From: Labia minor
Lineage: Eukaryota; Arthropoda; Insecta; Dermaptera; Spongiphoridae
Direction of reading: 5' to 3'
DNA length: 64,000 nt
NCBI GenBank assembly: GCA_963082975.1
Contig: OY720346.1
Location: forward strand, 71,601,267-71,665,266
Notes under the pieces: model-generated
What the model saw: only the letters and a program-made list of their open reading frames with translations
The model's database searches: none
Told to the model about the DNA's origin: nothing
Program-made: the position numbers and the translations under genes
Part shown: in pieces, positions 44,841 to 56,110 of the stretch
How positions within the stretch are numbered: the first letter of the stretch is position 1
How the letters are laid out: the number at the start of each line of letters is the position of its first letter

Positions 44841-45369
44841 TCTATAGCTGTTCTTCCTGAATTAAATTATTCTTGTAGTATAAATTAAAAAAGAGTAAAA
44901 TAAATATCATAAATTAGATTTCAATCGAATTGACAAAATAATTAATTAATATAATTATTCGCAATTTCTTTCATTCTATCTACCGATAGAATAAATGTTT
45001 AAATAATTTTCAATAGTAAAAAAAAGATAGTCCAACAAATTCCCCTTCAAATTGACCAACGTAACTGAAAGAGGAGAGAATTAGTGGTGGAGGGGGGGAA
45101 CGAGTGGAGGGAGCAATTCGTAACCAGGTAGATAGATAAATATCCTTCTTCAGTTGTTCACTACATTCCAATCGGATTAAACGTCATTTTAATTATCCGT
45201 GCAGATGTTGAATTCTAGGTTATCCGCCTGATTATGTAAGTAAAAAACACATGTGGAGCGTATACCGTTGTCATATAATCAAAATCAGCATATCTAATTA
45301 AATTAAACCAATAATATTTATATAATAATAAGAAGAAGAAAATGAATGAATTGAATTTATAAAAAAAAG

Positions 45370-46240
45370 TTTGGATCTCAGTTAACAAAATATTGCCCTG
45401 CCCAATATAATAAATAAATTGTTGTTTAACTAATAATTAAATAAATATCGTTTTTTTAAATTCTCTAAGAAAAAAACTCTCTTTATATTTAAGTTCCTGA
45501 AAATTGGGTTACACAAATTATATAATTATATAATTTCCGTCGTATGTATGTGATGTCTGTAACATTATGAAGTTAGTTACAAATTCAGTTTAAATTTAAA
45601 TTGCAAACACCGTTTGCAACGGGTACGTCTAGTCGTAAAAATATATTATATATGAATTGATTTATAAATAATTTTGGATCTCAGTTAACAAAATCTTGCC
45701 CTGCCTAATATAATAAATAAATAGTTGTTTAACTAATAATTAAATAAATATCGTTTTATTAAATTGTTTAAGAAAAAAACCTCTTTCTTTATATTTAAGT
45801 TACTACAACATCAAATTATATAATTTCCGTCGTATGTATGTGATGTCTGTAACATTATGAAGCTAGTAACAAATTCAGTTTAAATTGAAATTTGCTAGCA
45901 CCGTTTGAATCGGGTTTGTCTAGTCTTAAAAATATTTTATATTTATTGAATTTATAAAAAAATTTTGGATCTCAGTTAACAAAATCTTGCACTGCCTAAT
46001 ATAATAAATAAATAGTTGTTTAACTAATAATTAAATAAATATCGTTTTATTAAATTGTTTAAGAAAAAAACTTTTTCTTTATATTTAAGTTACTGAAAAT
46101 TGGGTTGTTTACAACATCAAACTATATAATTTCCGTCGTATGTATGTGATGTCTGTAACATTATGAAGTTAGTTACAAATTCAGTTAAAATAAAAAATTT
46201 GCTAACACCGTTTGCAACGGGTTCGTCTAGTCTTAAAAAT
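45370..46240 (+). repeat. Three tandem ~300-bp units with Helitron-like 3' ends
   Basis: Units start TTTGGATCTCAGTTAACAAA at 45370, 45673 and 45964. Each ends in CACCGTTTGCAACGGGT..GTCTAG|T or a close variant (the second unit's hairpin is mutated), i.e. a CCGTT-TGC-AACGG hairpin, a 6-7-base spacer and CTAG before T. Each carries GTCGTATGTATGTGATGTCT and ATTATGAAGTTAGTTACAAA, shared with family M. Tandem 3'-end arrays are known for Helitrons. Confidence 0.7.
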
Positions 46241-47148
46241 AGTTTCCTAATCCTTTCATTAGTTACACTTTTCCTTAACAATTATTTATTAAATATTTAC
46301 TTTAATTTAACTTATATATATTTATTATTATTATTATTATTATTTTATTATTTAATTAAGCTATTCTGAATAATTTAATATTATAATTATTATACCATAT
46401 TTGCTCAATTTATCACTTTAAATGTTTGTTTTTTTAAAAAAAAAATTTAGAGCAGAAGTAAAAATACATAAAGTTTTTATTAATAGTTATAATAATTATA
46501 AAAATTTATAAAATAACGTTAAGAAAATATTAAAATAAATTATAATTTATTTTATATCTTTTTTATATTAAATTTTTAGAACACGATTAAAGTCAATGAA
46601 TAAACCAGTGATGCTAGTTGTATTTATTTTTATTCAATTTAAATGATTATTTTCTTTTGAATTGATTATATTTGATGATTAATCATAATAATAATGAAGT
46701 TTCATTTTCTTTTGTTACTGTATTAGCTTATTATATCACAATATTTGAAATAATGATTTATCTTATTCATGACTACGAAAAATTTTATAATTTTCAAGAC
46801 CGAAACCAAAGTGAATTTGAAATTTGAAAATTGTAATTATTATAGATTTCTAATTTATAAAGGAATTCCCCATTGTATTTAATTTAATTTTATTTTAACA
46901 TTAAATTTTTTTTTACTTTATCTTATATTATATTTAATTTATTGAAATTGAAAAAAATTTTAATTCATTGAAATTTATTATCATTATATTCATCTTTCAA
47001 AAAAAAAATAATAAATAATTATTTTTACAGAAAATTAATATTTTAATTTTTATTTTTAGTTAAAGCGATCAATTAAATCTGATTCTTATTTAATTAGGGT
47101 AAAGGAATTGAAAATGTATCTTATTATTATTATTATTATTATATTATT
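46241..47148. other. AT-rich intron sequence
   Basis: Contains (TTA)n runs near 46320 and 47122. No gene or element supported. Confidence 0.45.
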
Positions 47149-48997
47149 ACCGACCGACGATAGGAAGGGAAGGTATTGTTTTCACACCAAATTTCACATG
47201 TGAAGATTTTTACATATCTCCACGAATCATGCATTTAGTTAACAGAAAAAAGTATTTTTAGCATGATGTCTGTCCGTCCGTCTGTCCGTCCGTCCGTATA
47301 GATGTGTACAGCCTGAATGGCTCAACGGATTTTGATGAAATTTGGTATATTTACTTAATGCATCAGTGGGATGAATTGATCAACTTTTGGTATAAATCCG
47401 GAAACCGGAAGTGGTAGTATTAGCGATCGACGATAGGAAGGGAAGGGTTATTTTCGCACTAAATTTCACATAGGAGATTTTTTACATATCACCACGAATC
47501 ATGCACTTTGTATTGGTTTTATTCTCGAGAAAAATCATTTTTATTAGTTTTTTTCTTAATTTAAAATTATATGACGTCATCCAGCCATTCATGACGTCAC
47601 AGCCTGGTCTTGCATATATATTATAAATAAAATAAAATTAAAAATATTTATGTTATATGCCTATCTGTTTTTAATTACATTAATAGATATATTAAAATTA
47701 TTTGAAATTGTTTCTGTAGCTGGAAATTAATTTATTTCAAACCGTCGCACAGTGGTATGAAACGCCAAAAAAGCTGGCCAAAAATCGAAAATTGAAAAAA
47801 TTTTTTTTTGCATGTCGTTTATGGTATTTTGTTGAAGACATATTTATGTACGAAAAGCTGAAAATGTAGAGCACTACCATGACTCTACGAGTTTTCCGAA
47901 CATCTCAAAGTCAGCTGTTTTTACTTTCTCACGAGATTTCCCAAAATGTCTGAAATTCGAGCTCAGTCAAAATTGGTGTTTCGTTTCATAGAAAAGTTTC
48001 ATTTGCAACTTGCGACATGGAAACTGTTGCTGGAGGTACGTACATGGACTTTTTTATTTTGTTTGCTAGAAATGCATGTATTATATTGATATTGGCTGAT
48101 TTAAACCGCTTGTGTCAGAAAATGTAACCTGACGAAAAACTTTTCAAAAAACATTCCGCATTTATTACATTGGTGACCATTGGTGACAATCTCATTTGAA
48201 TTATAAAGATAAAGGTCTATAGATAAAGAATCATGAAGAAAAAATTGCTCCTTTTTGCCCCATTTGTTCCTATGAATTTTTTTCCGAGCGCGCGAACGTC
48301 AACAGACTAGGGCCTATGGGACCCACAGGTACCTGCAGGTTAGCGCGATTAATATCTCGTTAAGGTGCACCTGTCACTTTTCAAAAGAAGGAAAGATATT
48401 TGAAGTAAAATCAATGTAACAAAAAAGAAGAATATATTTGTGCAACACGATCGAAATGATAAAAATGAAATAAAACACGGTAATTACCAAAATGTAACTG
48501 TTAGTTATTTGTCTTACTGATAATAAAATATTTTTCAGAAATGCACTTTCTCTTGAAGTGAGTCCATCACTCACAATTGGCATATTTTTACTATCGAGAA
48601 AATCATCTAATTTCAATATCTTAACATGAAAACCCCTAAGTTTCGATGGTTGTGAGCTTTACGGATTTTCTCTGCATGACGTCATTTTTTGAAAAATCAA
48701 CACATCATTTGAAATTTATCATTTTTTTTCGTACAATCTAACTTCAATTTCGAAATTTTCGGCTCAAAAAATCCCAGAGAACATACAATTGCGAATCTGA
48801 CGTCACTTTTCTAAAAATCTGTCCGCCATTTTGAATTCGCCATTTTTTTTTTTGTCAAATTTAAATTTCCTGACTCTCAAAACTATTGCCTACAAAATTT
48901 CAAGCTGTTTCACCAACATCTTCATTTTTGGCCAGCTATTTGGGCGTTTCAGACCACTGTGCGTCGGTCGGTTCGGACCTGGCCACAGGTCAACTTA
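47149..48997 (+). mobile_element. Family B element, copy 5, interrupted by a Transib-like element
   Basis: The B 5' part (47149-47747) runs to AATTTATTTCAAACCGTCG, and the 3' part resumes at 48962 with CGTCGGTCGGTTCGGACCTG through the terminal hairpin to AACTTA. The interruption splits the 3' subterminal motif. Both flanking pieces are otherwise colinear with copy 4. Confidence 0.88.
47748..48961. mobile_element. Non-autonomous Transib-like transposon
   Basis: Starts CACAGTGGTATGAAACGCC then AAAAAAGCTGGCCAAAAAT. The right end is its near-exact complement (TTTTTGGCCAGCTATTTGGG then CGTTTCAGACCACTGTG), about 39 bp with few mismatches. The flanks are a 5-bp duplication CGTCG (47743-47747; 48962-48966). 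The terminal heptamer CACAGTG equals the RAG recombination-signal heptamer. Transib elements are known for a CACWRTG-type start and 5-bp GC-rich duplications. At 1,214 bp with no ORF over 80 codons it cannot encode a full Transib transposase, so it is non-autonomous. The superfamily call is inferred from ends and duplication length. Confidence 0.75.
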
Positions 48998-49000
48998 TTC

Positions 49001-49098
49001 TGTTAAGAAAATGCATGATTCGTGGAGATATGTAAAAATCTCCACATGTGAAATTTAGTGTGAAAACAATACCTCCCTTACTATCGTCGGTCGGTAAA
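49001..49098 (-). mobile_element. Family B 5'-end fragment, inverted next to copy 5
   Basis: CTGTTAAGAAAATGCATGAT to TTACTATCGTCGGTCGGTA directly follows the 3' end of copy 5, making an inverted junction. Confidence 0.8.
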
Positions 49099-49184
49099 AA
49101 CACAAAAATGATGATTAATATACATTATTTAACGGATAATAACTGTTCCATAGTACCTTTTGAAGTTTTCTTTGGACACACGGA

Positions 49185-49310
49185 CGGTCGGGCAGAAATG
49201 ATGCTAAAAATACTTTTTTTCGGTTAAGAAAATGCATGATTCATGGAGATATGTAAAAATGTGAACTTTGGTGTGAAAACAATACCTTCCCTTCCTATCG
49301 TGGGTCGGTA
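49185..49310 (-). mobile_element. Family B fragment
   Basis: CACGGACGGTCGGGCAGAAA, ATGCATGATTCATGGAGATA, CCTTCCTATCGTGGGTCGGT. An older, diverged 5' part of B. Confidence 0.75.
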
Positions 49311-49909
49311 AAAAACAAACAAATAATACGTATATTGGAACTATTATATTCAATATAATTATATTTATTTCTAATCCATTTGTTAGTTTTTATCAATGTC
49401 AAGTTGAATTCATTAGTTTCTGCTTTTATTTATTTTTACATATAATATATTCAGATAAATAGTTATAATAAGAAAGTTTATAATAAAAAAACGACAAGAA
49501 TTTAATTAAAAATAAACATATTATAAGTTGAAGATAAATATTCTTTTGTGATCTTGCATTGTGATTTGGTATTGATCATATTCATTCTTATCTATTATCG
49601 ATTTCTAAACAAATCACTTATTTTCATATTATCTAAATTCTTAATAATTTAAATGTATATTTAAAAAAAAAAATTTTTGTTATATTTAACAAAAATAAAT
49701 AATAATTTTTTAAATGTCAATATTTATATACATATTCTCAAAATTAAATATAGAATAGATATATTTATATAATTTATATAATAATAATAGATATAGACAA
49801 GCGAAGAAGCGATATTAACAATTTTTATATTATTATACTGAAAAATTACACAGTAGTTAAGTTTCAAAATAAAATCAAATTTAAATTAATTTTTAAATTT
49901 TATCTAGAG
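49311..49909. other. AT-rich intron sequence
   Basis: No feature supported. Confidence 0.45.
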
Positions 49910-50186
49910 CATAGGTTCCCAATCTTTTTTGTGTCGTAGACTTCTTGGGTTTTAGGTAGACTCTCAAAATTGATTTTTGTTTTTTTTTTTATTTTTTTTT
50001 TTTAAGAGAGAAATATTCAAAAAATCCATGTTGGAAAACAATTTACCTTTCTTTTAGAGCCGTGAAAACACGTGGACCCCCATTTTCATTTCATGGGCCC
50101 CCAAATTTGTTATTCGCTGCCGTGAACCCCCTGGAGGTTGAAATAGACCCCCCAGGGGTCTATATAGACCACATTGGGAACCTATG
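49910..50186. mobile_element. hAT-type MITE, family P copy 2
   Basis: Ends CATAGGTTCCCAATC and ATTGGGAACCTATG. Flanks ATCTAGAG (49902-49909) and ATCTTGAG (50187-50194). The interior has GTGGACCCCCATTTTCATTT and GGGCCCCCAAATTTGTTATT. The right duplication is shared with the next element. Confidence 0.88.
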
Positions 50187-50194
50187 ATCTTGAG

Positions 50195-50467
50195 GAGTGG
50201 TCTTCAAACTGGGTTCCGTGAACCAAACTCAAGGGTTCCGCGAATATCGTTATTTTTTACGTTTTCTTTATATACATAACTACACAAATGTAATTTTTTT
50301 TAACATTATCGTTCTTTGGTATAATAATAAACGTAAAATATTGTATAGCTCGAATATAACGAATTTTTTAAAATTATTAAATTAATATTAATATTAATTC
50401 TATAGGGTTCCGATGAAAATATATACCTTAAAGGGTTCCGCGACTCCAAAAAGTTTGAAGACCACTG
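50195..50467. mobile_element. hAT-type MITE in the same target site
   Basis: Left GAGTGGTCTTCAAACT and right AGTTTGAAGACCACTG. Flanks ATCTTGAG (50187-50194) and ATCTAGAG (50468-50475). The interior has GGGTTCCGTGAACC and AAGGGTTCCGCGACTCC, resembling the termini of the autonomous-type hAT at 60370. The 62-codon ORF over it is not a gene. Confidence 0.88.
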
Positions 50468-50574
50468 ATCTAGAGTATACACATATACATACTACATCGA
50501 GAGAAAAAATTTTAATGTGAGTGAGAATAAAAAATATTTCCTAACTCTTTAGTCAGTCATAACAGTAGTCAAAA

Positions 50575-50940
50575 AATCTCGACTATCTCGCAATTTGAAT
50601 TGGATTAATAAACATAAATTATATTTAAATTAAATTTAATAAATTATAAATGATAAGTATAATTAAATTGGATTAATTAATTAATTAATTTTAAAAAATT
50701 AAATTTACAGTATAGCATTGTTATTCAATTCAATTAGTTAATTAACATATATTAACTTTAAATTTAAAAACTTTTCCTTCATTTTTAAGTCAAATTTTAA
50801 AAATTTAAAAAATTAATTCCGGTACTCTCAGCGATTCAATCAAGCTGAAATTCTATATATAGCAGTTTTATACAATTTAATCATGTGAAAAACTACCAAA
50901 CATATATTATCCATATTTTTACGGTTTCTTTAGATTTAGA
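50575..50940 (-). mobile_element. Family A element (3' half)
   Basis: CGACTATCTCGCAATTTGAA, GCGATTCAATCAAGCTGAAA, TTAATCATGTGAAAAACTAC. It is cut off at TTTAGAGGAATAAA, where a family B copy begins. Confidence 0.75.
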
Positions 50941-50948
50941 GGAATAAA

Positions 50949-52128
50949 TAAGTTGACCTGTGGCCAGGTCCGAACCGACCGACGGTTTGAAGTAAATTAA
51001 TTTCCAGCTACAGAAACAATTTCAAATAATTTTAATATATCTATTAATGTAATAAAAAACAGACATGGATACATAAATAATAAATATAAACATTTTTAAT
51101 TTTATTTTATTTATAATATATATGTAAGACCAGGCTGTGACGTCATGAATGGCTGGATGACGTCATATAATTTTAAATTAAGAAAAAACTAATAAATATA
51201 ATTTTCTCGAGGATAAATCCAATACAAAGTGCATGATTCGCGCTGATATGTAAAAAATCTCCTCATGTGAAATTTGTTGTGAAAATAACCCTTTCCTTCC
51301 TATCGCCGATCGCTAATACTACCACTTCCGGTTTCCGGATTTGCACCAAAAGTTGATCAATTCATCATACTGATGCATTAAGTAAATATACCAAATTTCA
51401 TCAAAATCGATTGAGCCGTTCAGACTGTACACATCTATACGGACGGACAGACGGACGGACGGACAGACATCATGCTAAAAATATTATTTTCTGTTAAAAT
51501 AAGTTGACCTGTGGTCAGGTCCGAACCGACCGACGGTTTGAAGTAAATTAATTTCTAGCTACAGAAACAATTTCAAATAATTTTAATGTAATAAAAAACA
51601 GATATGAATACATAAATAATAAATATAAACATTTTTAATTTTACTTTATTTATAATATATATGTAAGACCAGGCTGTGAGGTCATGAATGGCTGGATGAC
51701 GTCATATAATTTTAAATCATGAAAAAACTAATAAATATGATTTTCCCGAGGATAAAACCAATACAAAGTGTATGATTCGTGGTAATATATAAAAAAAATC
51801 TCCTCATGTGAAATTTGGTGTGAAAATAACCCTTCCCTTCCTATCGTCGATCGCTAATACTACCACTTCCGGTTTCCGGATTTGCACCAAAAGTTGATCA
51901 ATTCATCCTACTGATGCATTAAGTAAATATACCAAATTTCATCAAAATCGATTGAGCCGTTCAGGCTGTAAACATCTATACGGACGGACAGACGGACGGA
52001 CGGACAGACATCATGCTAAAAATATTATTTTCTGTTAAGAAAATGTATGATTCGTGGAGATATGTAAAAATCTCCACATGTGAAATTTGGTGTGAAAACA
52101 ATACCTCCCTTACTATCGTCGGTCGGTA
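50949..52128 (-). mobile_element. Family B head-to-tail dimer
   Basis: The first unit (50949-51499) runs from TAAGTTGACCTGTGGCCAGG to TTTTCTGTTAA and lacks the 5' 95 bp. The second (51500-52128) is complete to TATCGTCGGTCGGTA. The two are very similar, including GACGGACAGACGGACGGACG and paired TGACGTCA-type sites (one mutated to GAGGTCA in the second unit). Confidence 0.88.
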
Positions 52129-54517
52129 AAAATGAGTATATATATATATATATATATATATAAATACTTATTATATTATTTATATTTTTTCATTTTATTC
52201 GCTTATATTATATTATCAGAAACTTGATTAAGTTTCAATTAATTAAGATATAATTTAAATATATACTATATAATAAATAACAAATAATTAACGAATAAAA
52301 AATTATAAAAATAATTAATTAATGATCAATACAAATAATAACAAATATATAAATTTGTTTTATAAAAATTGCTAAGCATTAAAAACAATTATTTATATAT
52401 TATTATAAAAGAAAAACAAAATTTTAATTAAGTAATTAATTATTCGAACGAATGAATCAATTAATGAATAAATATGAAATTTTGGTAATTATTAATCAAT
52501 TAATCAACTTGATTGAACGGATGGCTTTTAATTAAATGAGTTCAATGTTCCTTTATCATATCTGGGAAATTGATAAAAAAAGATCCTCATACTTCATAGA
52601 TCATTCCAAATGACAATTATACTATTCCTATATTATATTTAATGCCTCTCTCTCTCTCCTCTCTTGTTTGTTTATGAATTGAAAACTGAAAACGACCTGT
52701 TTTTCTATTCTCATTAGTTTAAAAAGGGCAGATGGTTATCAGTTTGGACTCCTCCCCTTGAGATCTTCATCGTCCTTATCAACGAATGGTTCACTGAAAC
52801 GATCAGTTGATCTCTACTCTGTGTTCTGTGAAGAGATATGATAATGAAGAATGAACGCACCCCACTTCTGGTTTATATAGTGTTTTCATTTAATACATTT
52901 GGGATAGGAAAGGCGTTTTTTTTCAATTTTCATTAAAAAAAATGCATTAAATGCTTCCTTTTTTAAAGTCTATATTTATAATATATAATATTAATATTAC
53001 ATTCCTAAACATATATATTACTTAAGTAATAAATTCGGTGATTATACATAAACACTTCTGAATTTGGTGAATATGATAAATTATTTCATATTTATCAAAT
53101 TTATACCGGTTAGTTAATAAAGTCCTGAACTTGTAATGGGGAATGTGATAAAAGCTTCTTATTTTATGAAAATTCATTCAGTTTGGGCCACTTCTAAAAA
53201 TATATACGTATATATACTTTTAGCCAACACCCCACTCTTTGGATTTTTTCGGTTCGGTTTGGATATATTAAAATTATATAATTAATTAATTTTTTAATCC
53301 AAACCAAAAAAAAACGAAGAGTGAGGTTAAAACATTATTATTTATTTAATTAATTAACTTTTAAATTCAAACCTAACCAAAAAAGAAACGAAGAGTGGGG
53401 TTAAAAAATTAATTAATTAAAGAATTTTCCTATATCCAAACCGAACCGAAAAAAACCGATGAAAAGGGGTGTTGTAATATATATAATGCCACCAATATGG
53501 TTCCTTTAATACGTAAGTACCCTTTTTAGTTGTGAAATATAAAATATTGTAATTCGTGACATCTTACGCCATATTGTCTAACGAAAAATTATTTTTCTGA
53601 GTATAGTAACTACTCAAAACAAACCTGTATTATATTCTACTGGCCTTATAAGTTATGATGATTATCACATTTAACATTACGATTTGGATATTCCCCAAAT
53701 TTAATGGTGATTATGATTATAAGTGCAAATTTCTTAAAATAAGAAACTTCTATCACTTTCCCCATTACGAGTTGGGGACTTTATAAACTAGCCGGTAAAT
53801 TGATTATGTATAATCACCAAATTTATCATTTTTATTGTAAGATATATACTATGAATATAATAACAGTAGTGTATATCTATATATAATATATATATTAAAT
53901 AATTATTATAATTACATATATTTATAATATAAGTTATATTATATATTATAAATAAATTATATTAGTTACTGGAAATGAAAGATATAGAAATTTTCATAAA
54001 ATTTATTTTCATCAAAGATCATTTGATTACGTTTTTATTTTTAATATAAATTTAATCGAATGATTTCAATACATTCAATGAAAATAAATCAATTACTAAA
54101 TTAATTTTCTTGTTATTTTTGTTTTTGAATTTTTTCTACTTTTTGTTTTTGTATATAAATTTTATGAATGATGTTTATTAAATGTATTTTATATTTAAAA
54201 AAAAATATTTAAGTAACTATTATATTTTAATCCACGGTCATTTAAAAGATATATATAGAAATTATATAAATTGTTTTATTTTAATCATAAAAGATTATTG
54301 AACGAATATTTTAAAATTTTTTTGTAAAATTTTAATTAAAAGTTTTAGTTCGTTTCATATAAAAAAACATTTGGAAACTCATTTAATAATGTATTCCATT
54401 TAAATCCAAAACTCAAAACATTTCCAAACTTTTATAAATAAACATAAAGTTAATCCCACCACCACCTCTTAAAAAAAATTAAATGATATGCCTCAAATTT
54501 CATAATTTATTTTTTTA
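52129..54517. other. Intron 1 of FLVCR gene; mostly AT-rich, with a GC-richer patch
   Basis: A (TA)n run lies at 52138-52160. About 52720-52880 is GC-richer and single-copy here (GATCTTCATCGTCCTTATCA, CACTTCTGGTTTATATAGTG) and could be regulatory. 53220-53470 has family G core motifs (CCAAACCGAACCGAAAAAAA) with repeated CGAAGAGTG. No exon supported. Confidence 0.45.
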
Positions 54518-55345
54518 GTGGTAATTATATTGAATGGTCATCCAGTCATGGATTTTGATAAAACTTTACCAGTGAATTCCTTGTTTAATTGCAAAGAAAC
54601 TTTTCATATGCAATATTTCTCGGTCTCTTCTAGTTTACGAGATAAAAAATTTTAAGTTTGACATATTAGCTGGTAATGAACGTTGAAATGTGCAGCCATT
54701 AAGTAATGTTTTATTGACTAAATCACTAATTATTCACTTAATCTTAATTTTCGATTTTTTTCGTTTCGGTTTGGATATAGGGAAATTATTTTATCAATGA
54801 ACTTTTTAATTTATGTAAATCTCTACCGAACTGAAAAAAAATCCCAGAAAATTAGAGGAGTCCTCTGATGTTCAAATTAATAAAACATGGTATCTAAATA
54901 GAACTGTGATTCTCAACCACTGTGCCGCGAGATTATTACAAATGTAAAGATGCTCTTAAACATTTGCGACTTTCTTTTGGTTTTTGATTCTAAAAAAGAA
55001 AGGTAAAACGTTTTGGGACTAGGCTCGTAAACATTTCCGACTTTAATTTTCTAAATTTTTTTCAATTTGGTTCTTTAAAAAAAAAAAATGGTAAACCGTT
55101 TTAGGGACCACTTTTTTTCAATATGGTAAACTTTTACTCTTATGTTTTTCTTTTTGTGCCGCCAAATTTTTAAATTGTTAAAAGTGTGCCGCGCTAAAAA
55201 AAAAGTTTGAGAATCACTGAAATAGAATATCAATGGATTTATATGCAAATTTCAATAATTTTTACGTTGTAAACTATAGGTGACCCTCAAAAAGTGCATA
55301 AGAAAAGTTTAATTGGAATTAAAAAGGAAGTCACTGGTAAAGTTT
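54518..55345 (+). mobile_element. Family G element, copy 3, with nested hAT MITE
   Basis: Left GAATGGTCATCCAGTCATGG; the right side is degraded (GTCACTGGTAAAGTTTTCAA). The interior has CGTTTCGGTTTGGATATAGG. The hAT MITE at 54904-55219 interrupts it. Confidence 0.7.
54904..55219. mobile_element. hAT-type MITE, family C copy 2, exact 8-bp duplication
   Basis: Ends CTGTGATTCTCAACCACTG and GTTTGAGAATCACTG. Both flanks are exactly AAATAGAA (54896-54903; 55220-55227). Interior GTGCCGCCAAATTTTTAAAT and GTGTGCCGCGC. Confidence 0.9.
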
Positions 55346-55472
55346 TCAATATAATTACAGTATTATTTATTTATAATTGATTCAGTTATTCTTATTTTTG
55401 AAAACATTACTTTGTCATTGCTTTCTTTATTATTTTCAGTCCTTTCATGTTTTGTTTTTTTATTTTTTTCAG

Positions 55473-55712
55473 CCGGCCGCGATGGCGGAGGCCGCCCTTT
55501 GTCGAGTTTATCGGCGACGATGGCTTATGCTCTTCATATTTTTAATGACAAGTGCTGTGAATGCACTTCATTGGATGCAATACGCTATTATCTCAAATAT
55601 TTTTCAAAAATTTTATTCTGTAACACCGCTGGCTATTGAATGGACGAGTATGATTTATATGGTCTCTTATATTCCTTTGGTCTTCCCTGCCAGTTGGATT
55701 CTTCAGATTAAA
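55473..55712 (+). CDS. FLVCR: FLVCR-family transporter, exon 2
   Basis: The acceptor is TATTTTTTTCAG and the donor AAA|GTAAAT. The frame reads PAA then MAEAALCRVYRRRWLMLFIF, LMTSAVNALHWMQYAIISNI, EWTSMIYMVSYIPLVFPASW. This is the start of the major-facilitator domain of FLVCR proteins: a basic VYRRRW cytosolic lead, TM1, the conserved aromatic NALHWMQYA stretch and TM2. Vertebrate FLVCR1/2 move choline and ethanolamine across membranes and were earlier described as heme exporters/importers; which substrate applies here is unknown. The ATG at 55482 (CCGCG-ATG-GCG) is a good start context, but an in-frame upstream exon at 34624 may extend the protein. Exactly 80 codons, phase 0 to 0. Confidence 0.95.
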
Positions 55713-55788
55713 GTAAATTATTTCTAATCACTAGAATTTTCTTCTATAAAAAAAAAATAATAACGAATAATTTGGATTTATGTTACAG

Positions 55789-55953
55789 GGACTCAGAGTA
55801 TGTCTGCTTCTTGGAGGAAGCATCATGGCAGTGGGATCATGGATTAAACTTGCATCTGGATATCCTGATCGCTTTTGGGTGGCTTTCCTTGGCCAGTCTT
55901 TCGTTGCCGTTGCACAAATTTTCACACTTGCCTTACCTCCGAGATTAGCCGAG
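55789..55953 (+). CDS. FLVCR: FLVCR-family transporter, exon 3
   Basis: The acceptor is TTTATGTTACAG and the donor GAG|GTATGT; 55 codons, phase 0. It encodes GLRVCLLLGGSIMAVGSWIK, then YPDRFWVAFLGQSFVAVAQI and FTLALPPRLAE: TM3 and TM4 of the transporter, with the family's AVAQ(I/V)F..LPPRLA pattern. The 76-bp intron 2 before it is the only short intron in the gene. Length and frame leave no doubt it follows exon 2. Confidence 0.95.
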
Positions 55954-56110
55954 GTATGTCAAAAAATCCCTTTCTTTGAACTGTCAACAAAACCTAATTA
56001 TTCCAAAAGATTCTGTAATTAATTATTTTATGTATATTTGAACATACTTGAACATTAAATTACAATTAACTTAACATATTAAACTTAAGCACCAATCATA
56101 AAGAGAATAA

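Noticed and set aside
45370-46240. Possible CRISPR-like or satellite array
   Set aside because: Only three ~300-bp units without short repeats and unique spacers; hairpin-CTAG ends fit Helitron-type units better.
47748-48961. hAT reading of the element (CAGTGG start)
   Set aside because: Starting at CAGTGG gives no matching 8-bp flanks, whereas CACAGTG gives an exact 5-bp duplication and matches the empty site.
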